A DNA stretch of 64,000 bases. Source: Flavobacterium cheniae. Lineage in GTDB: Bacteria > Bacteroidota > Bacteroidia > Flavobacteriales > Flavobacteriaceae. Positions 28,107-36,376 of the stretch are shown here, piece by piece. Both the position numbers and the translations under genes were made by a program. How positions within the stretch are numbered: the stretch's first letter is position 1; each line of letters starts with the position of its first letter. The notes below the pieces were generated by a model. That model was not told where the DNA came from. It searched no databases and was given only the letters and a program-made list of their open reading frames with translations. The stretch covers positions 248,001-312,000 of the forward strand of contig NZ_SNZC01000002.1 of NCBI RefSeq assembly GCF_004363695.1, read 5' to 3'.

Positions 28107-28748
28107 ATGGAGAAGTTTAAAAAAGAAATTCCGTTTTTAGCAATTGCTTTAATTCCTTTTGTTTATCTAATTTACATTTGGAATCGGTTACCCGAAAAAG
28201 TTCCGATGCATTGGAATGGAGCTGGAGAAATTGACCGTTATGGCGATAAAAAAGAATTGTTTGTCATGCTATTTATGTTGGTAGGAATTACTTACATCAT
28301 CTTTTTAGTGATTCCGTTCATAGATCCAAAGCAAAAATTACAAAACATGGGCAACAAACTGAATAATTTACGAATGATTCTTACTTTATTCATGTCGGGT
28401 TTAGCGGTTTTTATTTTGTACAGTGTGCAACAAAAAAGCAGTAATCCTGGCTTTGTGTTTGCAATTATTGGCTTGCTTTTTGCTTTCTTAGGTAATTATT
28501 TCAAAACCATAAAACCAAATTATTTCATTGGCATCAAAACCCCTTGGACATTAGAAAACGAAGAAGTTTGGAAAAAAACTCACATAATGGGTGGTAAACT
28601 TTGGTTCATTGGTGGACTTCTAATGGCATTGACATTTTTGTTACCAAACGAAATGCAATTGTATACTTTTTTAGGAATTACTGCCGTTATTAGTATTGTT
28701 CCGATTGTATATTCGTTTTTAGAATTCAAAAAAATCAAAAATCAGTAA
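28107..28748 (+). CDS. SdpI-family membrane protein (DUF1648)
   Basis: This 213-aa membrane protein has about six helices. After the first helix comes the DUF1648 signature LPEKVPMHWNGAGEIDRYGDK. The SdpI part has YFIGIKTPWTLENEEVWKKTH followed by GGKLWFIGG. SdpI in Bacillus gives immunity to the SDP toxin and sequesters its repressor. Whether this homologue has an immunity role is unknown; no toxin gene is seen nearby. It is co-transcribed with the preceding ArsR gene. Confidence 0.88.
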   Translation: MEKFKKEIPFLAIALIPFVYLIYIWNRLPEKVPMHWNGAGEIDRYGDKKELFVMLFMLVGITYIIFLVIPFIDPKQKLQNMGNKLNNLRMILTLFMSGLAVFILYSVQQKSSNPGFVFAIIGLLFAFLGNYFKTIKPNYFIGIKTPWTLENEEVWKKTHIMGGKLWFIGGLLMALTFLLPNEMQLYTFLGITAVISIVPIVYSFLEFKKIKNQ

Positions 28749-28790
28749 CGAAATCATACATTAGCTACTAATTAGTAAAAACAAAAAATC

Positions 28791-30161
28791 ATGAAGAAAT
28801 TACTATTACTTTTTGTATTTGCATTCACTACTTTCACTTTTGCTCAAGATAAATTCACACGAATTGATAGCTTGCTGAACTATTTGAATGAAAACAACAA
28901 ATTCATGGGTTCGTTAACCATTCGCGAAGGTGAAAATGTGGTTTTCAACAAAGCCTATGGTTTTGCCGATGTAGAAAAGAACATCAAGGCTGATCGTTTT
29001 ACACGTTACAAAATAGGTTCTATTTCTAAAACTTTCACGGCTGTAATGCTAATGCAATTGATTGAAGAGAAAAAATTAACACTTCAAACCAAATTGAATC
29101 GTTTTTATCCAAAAATGCCAAACGCTGAAAAGATTTCGATTTACGATTTATTGCATCATAGAACCGGAATTGTGGATTTTGTCAACCAAGATTCCACATT
29201 TCATAAAGTAATTGACAAAAAACATTCAAAAGAAGATATTTTAAAAGTAATAACATCTTATAAATCGAATTTTGAACCAGGAAGTAAATATGAATACAGC
29301 AATTCTAATTACTTCATTTTGGGATGTATCATCGAAAAATTGACAAAAAAATCATACGAGGAAAATTTACTAAATCGAATCGTAAAAAAAGTGGAACTAG
29401 GAACTTTTGAAGATAAAACCGAAATGACTGCTAAAGGCGCGGTTACCAATAAAGTTTTTGTTCCAACCACTTATTTCAGAGAAGAAGCTACAAATACAGC
29501 AAACAAAGAAAGTTATTCCTATTATTTTGATGGAACCAATTGGGTGAAATCGTATGAAAACCACAATTCCATAGCGTTTGCTTCTGGCGGAATTACTTCA
29601 ACTCCAGCCGATTTAACGAAGTTTATTTATGCACTTTTCGATGGAAAATTAGTTAACCCGACTTCTTTAGACCAAATGAAAGAAATTAAAGAAGGTTATG
29701 GAAAAGCATTGATTCAGTTTCCTTTTGGCGAAAGACGTTTTTATGGTCATGGTGGAAGAATTGAAAATTTCAGTTCAATGCTAGGTTATTATCCAACGGA
29801 AAAAATGAGTTTTTCAATAATTTCAAATGGCGATAATTTTGTACAAAATGATATTATCATTGGAATCCTAAGTATTTATTACAAAATGCCATTTCCGTTT
29901 CCACAGTTCATGAAAATGGATAAAGGTGAATTAGCAAAATTTACTGGAACTTATGCTTCAAAAGAAATTCCTTTAAAAATTACCGTTTCAGAAAAGAATG
30001 GCGAATTATTTGCTCAAGCAACAGGACAAGGCGCATTTCCACTAACATTTAGAGAAGCAAAGACTTTCGTTTTTGCAGCTGCAGGAATTGAAATGGTTTT
30101 CGGAGACAACTCTTTTATATTAAATCAAGGCGGAACGAAATTCAACTTTACAAAAGAATAA
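28791..30161 (+). CDS. Secreted serine hydrolase (class C beta-lactamase / PBP4* family)
   Basis: This 456-aa protein has a signal peptide ending near TFAQ. A serine beta-lactamase-like domain carries the SxxK motif (Ser77-Lys80, GSISK), the YxN motif (Tyr169-Asn171) and HGGRIENF as the third motif. A C-terminal lipocalin-like or DUF3471-like domain (about 375-456) starts FTGTYASKEIPLK. Such proteins act as D-amino-acid peptidases or esterases, and resistance function cannot be assumed. It lies 42 nt after sdpI, and the next gene starts 1 nt after its stop. Confidence 0.85.
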   Translation: MKKLLLLFVFAFTTFTFAQDKFTRIDSLLNYLNENNKFMGSLTIREGENVVFNKAYGFADVEKNIKADRFTRYKIGSISKTFTAVMLMQLIEEKKLTLQTKLNRFYPKMPNAEKISIYDLLHHRTGIVDFVNQDSTFHKVIDKKHSKEDILKVITSYKSNFEPGSKYEYSNSNYFILGCIIEKLTKKSYEENLLNRIVKKVELGTFEDKTEMTAKGAVTNKVFVPTTYFREEATNTANKESYSYYFDGTNWVKSYENHNSIAFASGGITSTPADLTKFIYALFDGKLVNPTSLDQMKEIKEGYGKALIQFPFGERRFYGHGGRIENFSSMLGYYPTEKMSFSIISNGDNFVQNDIIIGILSIYYKMPFPFPQFMKMDKGELAKFTGTYASKEIPLKITVSEKNGELFAQATGQGAFPLTFREAKTFVFAAAGIEMVFGDNSFILNQGGTKFNFTKE

Positions 30162-30162
30162 C

Positions 30163-30873
30163 ATGCAGAACACCATCGCTACCATCAAAAGTATTACCAA
30201 TAGTAAATATCTCGATATCATTGGAGTGGTTTTGGTGGTGAGCGTTTCAGTGTATTTAGAATATTATAAAACTACGTACGATTTTAGTTTCAGTGGAAAG
30301 AATTACTCGTTTTACTTAGGTTACTTTTCCATTTTAAACACGTGTCTATCGATGATGGCAACGCGATTGGTGACCAAGAAAAACAACATTGGGAACTTAA
30401 TCAGTACTTGTAACACCTTATTAAGTGGAAGTATTGATTATCTTTTAGGAAATATTGGCGCCATTTTAACGTATCCTGTTTCGTTTTTTGGAAATTATTT
30501 TGCCTTTAGAATTTGGAAGAAAAAACAATATTTGAATGCGATTGATGGTATCTTTTTCCGAAATATGGCAATAGGCTTACTACTTTCATTAGTACTGAAT
30601 TACATTGCTTTTACCACTTTCTCAGATAAAGCGATTGATTGGAAATTATTTTTCGCCATCGCTATTCCGGCCGGAATTAGTTTTGGTGGCACCTTTAATA
30701 TAGGAAGAATGTATCCCGACAATTGGATTAATTGGCAAGTGTATAACTTATTCAAAATTGTACAGAATGTAATGCTAATGAACATTGCCAACACGGCAAA
30801 ATATGTGTTTTATATGTTCAATGCGATTTTAGGTTACATTACTTGGAAGGATGATAAAGCGAAACAATTATGA
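30163..30873 (+). CDS. PnuC-like membrane transporter
   Basis: This 236-aa protein has about seven membrane helices. Its C-terminal half resembles PnuC vitamin-precursor transporters: PDNWINWQVYNLFKIVQN, then a last helix ending ILGYITWKDD, comparable with the WxxW...GYxxW pattern. PnuC proteins take up ribosylated vitamins by facilitated diffusion. The match is weaker than for the gene at 51919, so the substrate is unknown. It starts 1 nt after the serine hydrolase stop, suggesting an operon, and its end overlaps the convergent LacI-type gene by 6 nt. Confidence 0.6.
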   Translation: MQNTIATIKSITNSKYLDIIGVVLVVSVSVYLEYYKTTYDFSFSGKNYSFYLGYFSILNTCLSMMATRLVTKKNNIGNLISTCNTLLSGSIDYLLGNIGAILTYPVSFFGNYFAFRIWKKKQYLNAIDGIFFRNMAIGLLLSLVLNYIAFTTFSDKAIDWKLFFAIAIPAGISFGGTFNIGRMYPDNWINWQVYNLFKIVQNVMLMNIANTAKYVFYMFNAILGYITWKDDKAKQL

Positions 30874-31890
30874 TTTACGTGTAGATTCTCTCTGACGCAA
30901 CTCTGTTTTAATCACAACAGTTTGCGGTTGATAGAACTCGTCTTTTGAATTGAGTTTGTGAATTAACAATTCGGCTGCTTTGGCTCCAATTTCTGGTGCG
31001 TGTTGGCTCACGGTTGACAAACTCGGAGTTAATCGTCTTGACCAAACACCATCGGCAAAACCAATAATATTTAATTCTTCTGGAATTTTGATTCCTTGTT
31101 TTAGCGCCATTCGCATTGTCATGGTGGAACTATGTTCGTCTAAAGCAAAAACAGCATCCATCTTTTTTGAGGAAATCAACTCTTGCAATTTTACATCGAA
31201 ATCTTCAATGGACGTTTCTTGAATAATCAGGTTTTCATCAATTGACATATTAGCATCTGTTAAGGCTTTTTTATATCCATCTAATCGTAATTTCCCAACA
31301 CTTAAATTTTGAATCGTAGAAAGCAAGACTATTTTTTTACTCCCCAATTTTATCAAATGCGAAGTAGCATCATAAGCCGAGTCAAAATCATCTACCACCA
31401 CTTTATCGCAATTGATACCATCGGCTACTCTATCAAACATAACGATAGGTGTTCCGCTATTCATAATGTCTTTAAAATGTTTGTATTCTTTTAAGGATTG
31501 CGTTTCTTCGGCAATAGCCACAATAAAACCATCAATAGTTCCATTGTTGAGCATATCCATAACTTGTTGCTCTTTATTGAAAGATTCGTTTGAAATTCCT
31601 GTAATCACATTATACCCTTTTGCCAAAGCTTCTTTCTCAATACCACTGAAAACTTTCGCGAAAAATGGATTTAGAATATTAGGAATAATTACACCTATAG
31701 TATTAGTACGCTGATTTTTTAAATTCTTGGCAATACTATTAGGTTTGTAATTCTGCAAAGCGGCATACTCTTGAATTTTTATTTTGGTAGCTTCACTAAT
31801 TTCTGGACTATCACTTAATGCTTTAGAAACAGTAGATATTGATACGCCAAATTCGTGGGCTATTTGTTTTAGAGTTGCTTTTGCTTTCAT
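30868..31890 (-). CDS. LacI/GalR-family transcriptional regulator
   Basis: This 340-aa regulator has an N-terminal LacI helix-turn-helix (TLKQIAHEFGVSISTVSKAL) and a hinge (NYKPNSIAKNLKNQRTNTIG). A periplasmic-binding-protein-like sensor domain follows (IGVIIPNILNPFFAKVFSGIE ... DEHSSTMTMRMALKQG). Members usually respond to sugars. No carbohydrate utilisation locus lies next to it here, so the regulon cannot be named. It is convergent with the PnuC-like gene. Confidence 0.93.
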   Translation of the reverse strand: MKAKATLKQIAHEFGVSISTVSKALSDSPEISEATKIKIQEYAALQNYKPNSIAKNLKNQRTNTIGVIIPNILNPFFAKVFSGIEKEALAKGYNVITGISNESFNKEQQVMDMLNNGTIDGFIVAIAEETQSLKEYKHFKDIMNSGTPIVMFDRVADGINCDKVVVDDFDSAYDATSHLIKLGSKKIVLLSTIQNLSVGKLRLDGYKKALTDANMSIDENLIIQETSIEDFDVKLQELISSKKMDAVFALDEHSSTMTMRMALKQGIKIPEELNIIGFADGVWSRRLTPSLSTVSQHAPEIGAKAAELLIHKLNSKDEFYQPQTVVIKTELRQRESTRKS

Positions 31891-32011
31891 ATATAAAAGT
31901 TAAGAGGTAAAAATAGTGTATTTCTGTAATTTAAAAAAACAACTTCAATTGAAATTTATTTAATGACATGATGTTTAACAAATTAGAAAAAATAATATTT
32001 TCCATAAGTGG

Positions 32012-32042
32012 TTTGCAATTCTAATAAATAATTGTACTTTTG
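32012..32042 (+). promoter_or_regulatory. Promoter of rplM-rpsI
   Basis: TTTG (32012-32015), 19 nt, then TACTTTTG (32035-32042) is an exact -33/-7 pair. The transcript would start near 32049 and include a small TCCC/GGGA hairpin before the GTG start. Confidence 0.8.
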
Positions 32043-32087
32043 CACTCCCTTTATTGGGAATGGAATGTTTAATTTAAATTAATTATT

Positions 32088-32543
32088 GTGAACACATTAA
32101 GCTACAAAACAGTATCAGCCAACAAAGCAACTGCAGACAAGCAGTGGATTGTTGTGGACGCTGAAGGGCATAACTTAGGTCGTTTATCTACAAAAGTAGC
32201 AATGCTTTTAAGAGGTAAATACAAACCAAGTTATACACCGCACGTTGATTGTGGGGATAACGTAATTGTTATCAACGCAGAAAAAATCAACCTTACTGGT
32301 AACAAGTTAGATGACAAAACGTACATCAGACACACAGGTTACCCAGGAGGTCAAAGAACTTTAACTGCTAAAGTAATGCAACAAAAAAACCCTGCATTAT
32401 TAGTAGAAAAAGCTATCAAAGGAATGTTACCTAAAAACAAATTAGGTGCTGAATTATTCCGTAATTTAAATGTATATGTAGGTTCTGAGCACAAACATGC
32501 TGCTCAAACACCTAAAACCGTTAACCTAAACGATCTTAAGTAA
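32088..32543 (+). CDS. rplM: 50S ribosomal protein L13
   Basis: This 151-aa L13 shows the family segments WIVVDAEGHNLGRLST and HVDCGDNVIVINAEKI. The start codon is GTG at 32088 (MNTLSYKTVS), and no better in-frame ATG exists upstream. L13 is an early 50S assembly protein. Its stop overlaps the rpsI start by 1 nt (TAATG), which implies translational coupling in the conserved rplM-rpsI operon. Confidence 0.98.
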   Translation: MNTLSYKTVSANKATADKQWIVVDAEGHNLGRLSTKVAMLLRGKYKPSYTPHVDCGDNVIVINAEKINLTGNKLDDKTYIRHTGYPGGQRTLTAKVMQQKNPALLVEKAIKGMLPKNKLGAELFRNLNVYVGSEHKHAAQTPKTVNLNDLK

Positions 32544-32929
32544 TGGGAGTTATTCACAAAATCGGTAGAAGAAAATGCGCTGTTGCACGTGTTTATGTTT
32601 CAGAAGGAACAGGAAAAATCACTGTAAACAAAAGAGAATTCACTAACTACTTCCCAACTGCAACTTTACAGTACAAAGTTATGCAACCAATGTCTATGAC
32701 AGAAAATGCATCAAACTTTGACGTTAAAGTAAACGTATATGGTGGTGGTTCAACAGGACAAGCAGAAGCTGTGAGAATGGCTATTGCTAGAGCAATGTGT
32801 GAAGTTGAGGCTGAAAACAGAGCTATCCTTAAACCAGAAGGATTATTAACAAGAGATCCTAGAATGGTTGAACGTAAAAAATTCGGTCAGAAAAAAGCGC
32901 GTAAGAGATTCCAATTCTCGAAACGTTAA
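32543..32929 (+). CDS. rpsI: 30S ribosomal protein S9
   Basis: This 128-aa S9 starts MGVIHKIGRRKCAVARVYV. It ends with the basic tail RKKFGQKKARKRFQFSKR, whose last residues reach the P-site tRNA in known ribosomes. VNVYGGGSTGQAEAVRMAIAR is a clear family signature. It overlaps rplM by 1 nt. A terminator starts at its stop codon. Confidence 0.98.
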   Translation: MGVIHKIGRRKCAVARVYVSEGTGKITVNKREFTNYFPTATLQYKVMQPMSMTENASNFDVKVNVYGGGSTGQAEAVRMAIARAMCEVEAENRAILKPEGLLTRDPRMVERKKFGQKKARKRFQFSKR

Positions 32930-32956
32930 TATTCGATATTTATCAGAATATTTTTT
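32928..32956 (+). terminator. Terminator of rplM-rpsI
   Basis: A 7-bp AT-rich stem (AATATTC with GAATATT) begins in the rpsI stop codon and is followed by a T tract. The stem is weak, so readthrough to rpsB is possible. Confidence 0.55.
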
Positions 32957-33003
32957 CAGATACATTTTTACAATTAAAATTGAATTAAAAACAAAGTTGT
33001 CGA

Positions 33004-33104
33004 TATTCCTTGTAAAAAGGGAATTAGTTTAGCATCTAAATTTTCAAGACCAACGCAAGTGACTACTTGAAAATTGCTAATCACGGAACGTAAACTATTA
33101 CACA
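33004..33104 (+). promoter_or_regulatory. Structured rpsB leader RNA
   Basis: The region before rpsB folds into nested elements. A small hairpin is ATTCC/GGAAT (33004-33024). A 10-bp stem is AATTTTCAAG (33039-33048) with CTTGAAAATT (33066-33075). A closing 7-bp stem is TAGTTTA (33025-33031) with TAAACTA (33091-33097). The unpaired segment TAATCACGGAACG lies between the arms. The structure ends 7 nt before the rpsB ATG, so autogenous control by S2 is plausible. Confidence 0.6.
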
Positions 33105-33866
33105 ATGGCAAACAAAATTGACGTTAAAGAGTTATTAGAAGCAGGTGTACATTTCGGACACATGACTCGTAAATGGGATCCAAACATGGCTCCTTACATT
33201 TATATGGAGCGTAATGGTATTCATATCATTAACTTATATAAAACTGCAGCTAAAATTGAAGAAGCTAACGAAGCTTTGAAAAAAATTGCTGCATCTGGTA
33301 GAAAAGTATTATTCGTTGCTACCAAAAAACAAGCGAAAGATATCGTTGCTGAAAAAGCAGCAGCTTGTAACATGCCTTACATCACTGAAAGATGGCCTGG
33401 TGGTATGTTAACTAACTTCGTAACTATCCGTAAAGCTGTTAAGAAAATGGCTTCTATTGATAGAATGAAGAAAGACGGTACTTTCATGACTTTATCTAAA
33501 AAAGAAAGATTGCAAGTAGATCGTTTACGTGCAAAATTAGAGAAAAACTTAGGTTCTATTGCTGATATGTCTAGACTTCCAGCAGCTCTTTTTGTAGTAG
33601 ACGTTAAAGCTGAGCATATCGCGATTAAAGAAGCTCAAAAATTAAACATTCCAGTTTTCGCAATGGTTGATACGAATTCGGATCCACGTCCAATTGATTT
33701 CGTTATCCCTGCAAATGACGATGCTTCTAAATCAATCGATAAAATTTTATCTTTAGTATCTGCTGCATTAGTAGAAGGTCTTTCTGATAGAAAAGTTGAA
33801 AAAGATGAATTACCAGCTAAAGAAGTAGAAGCTACTGAAGCTCCTGCTACTGAAACTGAAGCATAA
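33105..33866 (+). CDS. rpsB: 30S ribosomal protein S2
   Basis: This 253-aa S2 has the N-terminal signature LLEAGVHFGHMTRKWDPNM, ERWPGGMLTNF in the middle, and VDTNSDPRPIDFVIPANDDA. The C-terminal tail is acidic low-complexity (KEVEATEAPATETEA). It is paired with tsf downstream, the standard bacterial order. A structured leader precedes it and a heptad repeat with an inverted-repeat layout follows. Confidence 0.98.
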   Translation: MANKIDVKELLEAGVHFGHMTRKWDPNMAPYIYMERNGIHIINLYKTAAKIEEANEALKKIAASGRKVLFVATKKQAKDIVAEKAAACNMPYITERWPGGMLTNFVTIRKAVKKMASIDRMKKDGTFMTLSKKERLQVDRLRAKLEKNLGSIADMSRLPAALFVVDVKAEHIAIKEAQKLNIPVFAMVDTNSDPRPIDFVIPANDDASKSIDKILSLVSAALVEGLSDRKVEKDELPAKEVEATEAPATETEA

Positions 33867-33874
33867 ATCAATTA

Positions 33875-33967
33875 ATTCCAAGAATTAAATTCCAAATTCC
33901 AAACTTGTTGTAACTTTTAGTTAGCAATTTAGTAAAATTGGAATTTGGGATTTAGTAATTGGAATTT
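33875..33967. repeat. Heptad-type AAATTCC / GGAATTT repeat between rpsB and tsf
   Basis: The left part carries tandem AAATTCC units. The right part reads ggaattt, gggattt, agtaatt, ggaattt in register, a 7-nt period. The two parts are inverted complements and could form a long hairpin. The right part also holds the putative tsf -33 element. Confidence 0.6.
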
Positions 33968-33976
33968 TTACTTTTA
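33944..33976 (+). promoter_or_regulatory. Candidate tsf promoter
   Basis: TTTG (33944-33947), 21 nt, then TACTTTTA (33969-33976). The -7 box deviates at its last base. It lies 26 nt before the tsf ATG. Confidence 0.5.
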
Positions 33977-34002
33977 TAAACAACAAATAAAAAACATACA
34001 AA

Positions 34003-34824
34003 ATGGCAAATATTACTGCTGCAGACGTAAATAAATTAAGAACTATCACTGGTGCTGGAATGATGGATTGTAAAAAAGCATTAGTGGAAGCAGAAGGAGA
34101 TTTCGATTTAGCTATCGAAAACTTAAGAAAAAAAGGTCAAAAAGTAGCTGCTAACCGTTCTGATAGAGAATCTACTGAAGGTGCTGCTATTGCTGTTATC
34201 AATGCTGACAAAACAGCTGGTGTAGCAATTACATTAAACTGTGAAACTGACTTCGTAGGTAAAAACGAATCTTTCGTAAAATTAGCTACAGATTTAGCTA
34301 ACCAAGCATTAAACTATGCTACTAAAGAAGAATTATTAGCTTCTGACTTCGGTGGAATCACTGTTGCTGAGAAATTAATCGAGCAAACTGGAGTTATTGG
34401 AGAAAAAATTGAAGTAGGTTCTTTCGAAAGATTAGAAGGTGCTTTTGTTGGATCTTACATCCACGCTGGTAAAATTGCTACTTTAGTTGCTTTATCTGCA
34501 AATGTTGAAGGAGCTGACGAAGCTGCTAAAAACGTTGCAATGCAAGCTGCTGCAATGAACCCAATTGCTTTAAACGAAGCTGGTGTTGATGCTGCAATTA
34601 TTGAAAAAGAAATCGAAATCGCTAAAGAGCAATTAAGAGCTGAAGGTAAACCAGAAGCAATGTTAGAAAACATTTCTAAAGGAAAAATCCAACGTTTTTA
34701 CAAAGACAATACTTTAGTAAACCAAGATTATATCAAAGACGGTTCTATGAGTGTTGCTGCTTACATTAAATCTGTAGAAGCTAACTTAACTGTTTCTGGA
34801 TTCAAAAGAGTTGCTTTAGGATAA
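34003..34824 (+). CDS. tsf: Elongation factor Ts
   Basis: This 273-aa guanine-nucleotide exchange factor for EF-Tu begins with the UBA-like helix region (VNKLRTITGAGMMDCKKALV). The core has the EF-Ts signature ALNCETDFVG-type sequence (LNCETDFVGKNESF) and GAFVGSYIHAGKI. The end (AAYIKSVEANLTVSGFKRVALG) is complete. It follows rpsB as usual, separated by 136 nt containing a heptad repeat and its own possible promoter. A terminator follows. Confidence 0.98.
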   Translation: MANITAADVNKLRTITGAGMMDCKKALVEAEGDFDLAIENLRKKGQKVAANRSDRESTEGAAIAVINADKTAGVAITLNCETDFVGKNESFVKLATDLANQALNYATKEELLASDFGGITVAEKLIEQTGVIGEKIEVGSFERLEGAFVGSYIHAGKIATLVALSANVEGADEAAKNVAMQAAAMNPIALNEAGVDAAIIEKEIEIAKEQLRAEGKPEAMLENISKGKIQRFYKDNTLVNQDYIKDGSMSVAAYIKSVEANLTVSGFKRVALG

Positions 34825-34845
34825 TTTTCCTAATTCAAAACATAT

Positions 34846-34878
34846 AAAAACTTCAATCTTAGGGTTGAAGTTTTTTTT
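34846..34878 (+). terminator. Terminator of tsf
   Basis: The stem CTTCAA/TTGAAG extends with flanking A/T pairs, has an 8-nt loop and ends in a T8 tract. Confidence 0.85.
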
Positions 34879-34893
34879 ATGTTATAATTCTCC

Positions 34894-34901
34894 TACTTTT
34901 G
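34894..34901 (+). promoter_or_regulatory. Candidate -7 box for the queuosine transporter gene
   Basis: TACTTTTG matches TAnnTTTG and lies 14 nt before the chosen ATG, just after the tsf terminator. No TTTG -33 element is seen at the right distance; that region is T-rich. Confidence 0.5.
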
Positions 34902-34915
34902 ATAAAACAATAGCA

Positions 34916-35575
34916 ATGTTTCAAAGAAAAAAAGACATCATATACGTTGTATTAGCAGGTATTTTTATCACTAACGCTTTAGTAGCAGAGTTAATTGGCG
35001 GGAAATTAATTCATGTTGGAAATACCGTAATGAGTTTAGGAATTTTGCCTTGGCCCATTGTATTCATCACAACCGACTTAATCAACGAGTATTTTGGTGA
35101 AAAAGGCGTAAAAAAATTATCTTTCATAACCGCTGGATTAATTGCATACACATTTTTTCTTTTACTTATCGGACTTCAAATTCCGGCCGTAAAAGGAGAT
35201 GGCTTAATTTCTGACGAACAATTTAATGCCGTTTTTGGTCAGAGCATGTGGATTATTGTAGGAAGCATCACAGCGTTCTTAGTTTCCCAATTAATTGATG
35301 TTACTATTTTTCATTTTGTAAAAAACAGAACGGGTAAAAAAATGATTTGGCTGAGAAGTACAGGTTCTACCGTGATTTCACAATTATTTGATAGCTTTAT
35401 TGTTTTGGGTATTGCCTTTTGGTTGCCTGGAAAAATAAATGGCGAAACATTTGTAGCATCTGCATTTACAGGATATTCAGTTAAATTAGGAATAGCTATT
35501 TGCTTAACACCTTTAATTTATCTCGGACATTATTTAATTGATAACTATTTAGGAGCAGAAAAACATGGAAACTAA
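34916..35575 (+). CDS. Queuosine precursor transporter (YhhQ/VUT family)
   Basis: This 219-aa membrane protein has about six helices. The family segments visible are ITNALVAELIGGKLI, FITTDLINEYFGEKGVKKL, and RSTGSTVISQLFDSFIVLGIAFW. Members import 7-cyano- or 7-aminomethyl-7-deazaguanine for tRNA queuosine. The ATG at 34916 is chosen; an upstream TTG would start inside the tsf terminator. It overlaps the tag gene by 11 nt. Confidence 0.9.
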   Translation: MFQRKKDIIYVVLAGIFITNALVAELIGGKLIHVGNTVMSLGILPWPIVFITTDLINEYFGEKGVKKLSFITAGLIAYTFFLLLIGLQIPAVKGDGLISDEQFNAVFGQSMWIIVGSITAFLVSQLIDVTIFHFVKNRTGKKMIWLRSTGSTVISQLFDSFIVLGIAFWLPGKINGETFVASAFTGYSVKLGIAICLTPLIYLGHYLIDNYLGAEKHGN

Positions 35576-36125
35576 ACAAAGATGCGCTTGGTGCGAAAAA
35601 GATGATTTATATCGAAATTATCACGATAACGAATGGGGAAAACCAGTCTATGATGATGAAACAATATTCGAATTTTTGATTTTAGAAACATTTCAGGCAG
35701 GATTAAGTTGGTATACTGTTTTAGCCAAAAGAGAAAACTTCAGAAAAGCATTTGATAATTTTAACCTGAAGAAAATAGCGAATTATTCAGAAGATAAAAT
35801 GGCGGAATTAGCAGAAGATTCAGGAATTATTCGAAACAAATTAAAGATTAAAGCCACCGTTACCAATGCTCAAGCTTTTATAAAAGTGCAGGAAGAATTT
35901 GGAAGTTTCTCAAAATATATTTGGGGATTTGTTGATGGAAAACCAATTGACAACCAACCAAAAACATTAGGAGAAGTAAAAGCAACCACGCCAATTTCAG
36001 ACGCATTAAGCAAAGATTTAAAAAAACGCGGATTCAAATTTGCAGGCTCAACAGTAATGTATGCCCACATGCAAGCTACTGGAATGGTGAATGACCATGT
36101 TGTAGATTGCCACACAAGAAAATAA
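35565..36125 (+). CDS. tag: DNA-3-methyladenine glycosylase I
   Basis: This 186-aa base-excision repair enzyme removes 3-methyladenine. Tag signatures are [35 protein letters not shown], and [15 protein letters not shown] at the end. The Cys/His zinc-snap residues (Cys near 8, His near 21, and the C-terminal His and Cys in NDHVVDCH) are retained. It overlaps the transporter gene upstream and is followed by the VF530 gene after 4 nt. Confidence 0.95.
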   Translation: METKQRCAWCEKDDLYRNYHDNEWGKPVYDDETIFEFLILETFQAGLSWYTVLAKRENFRKAFDNFNLKKIANYSEDKMAELAEDSGIIRNKLKIKATVTNAQAFIKVQEEFGSFSKYIWGFVDGKPIDNQPKTLGEVKATTPISDALSKDLKKRGFKFAGSTVMYAHMQATGMVNDHVVDCHTRK

Positions 36126-36129
36126 AAAT

Positions 36130-36342
36130 ATGAGTAACGACCCACTTCACGGAAAACCTTTAAAGGAAATTGTAGAACAATTAGTAAATTTCTATGGCTT
36201 TGATACTTTAGCCGAATTAATCAACATCAAATGTTTTAAGGAAAATCCATCGGTAAAATCAAGCTTAACGTTCTTGAGAAAAACAGATTGGGCAAGAAAA
36301 AAAGTGGAAGAATTGTATGTGAGAACGTTACCAAAATTTTAA
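36130..36342 (+). CDS. VF530 family (DUF2132) DNA-binding protein
   Basis: This 70-aa protein matches the VF530 family over its whole length: [20 protein letters not shown], then [22 protein letters not shown] and [10 protein letters not shown]. The family is a small helical double-stranded DNA-binding fold of unclear function. It is the last gene after tag and is followed by a terminator, so it is probably part of the same transcript. Confidence 0.9.
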   Translation: MSNDPLHGKPLKEIVEQLVNFYGFDTLAELINIKCFKENPSVKSSLTFLRKTDWARKKVEELYVRTLPKF

Positions 36343-36344
36343 AA

Positions 36345-36376
36345 CAAAAAAGACTGTCAAATGACAGCCTTTTTAT
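36345..36376. terminator. Bidirectional terminator between the VF530 gene and the T9SS locus
   Basis: The stem CTGTCA/TGACAG (36354-36367) is flanked by an A tract on the left and a T tract on the right. It serves convergent transcripts. Confidence 0.82.

Noticed and set aside
28791..30161. Beta-lactamase resistance gene
   Set aside because: SxxK and YxN motifs define the broad serine hydrolase family. The C-terminal domain and genomic setting do not support an antibiotic-resistance label.
34865..34915. N-terminal extension of the queuosine transporter from an upstream TTG
   Set aside because: It would begin within the tsf terminator and upstream of the -7 box; the ATG at 34916 fits the family start.
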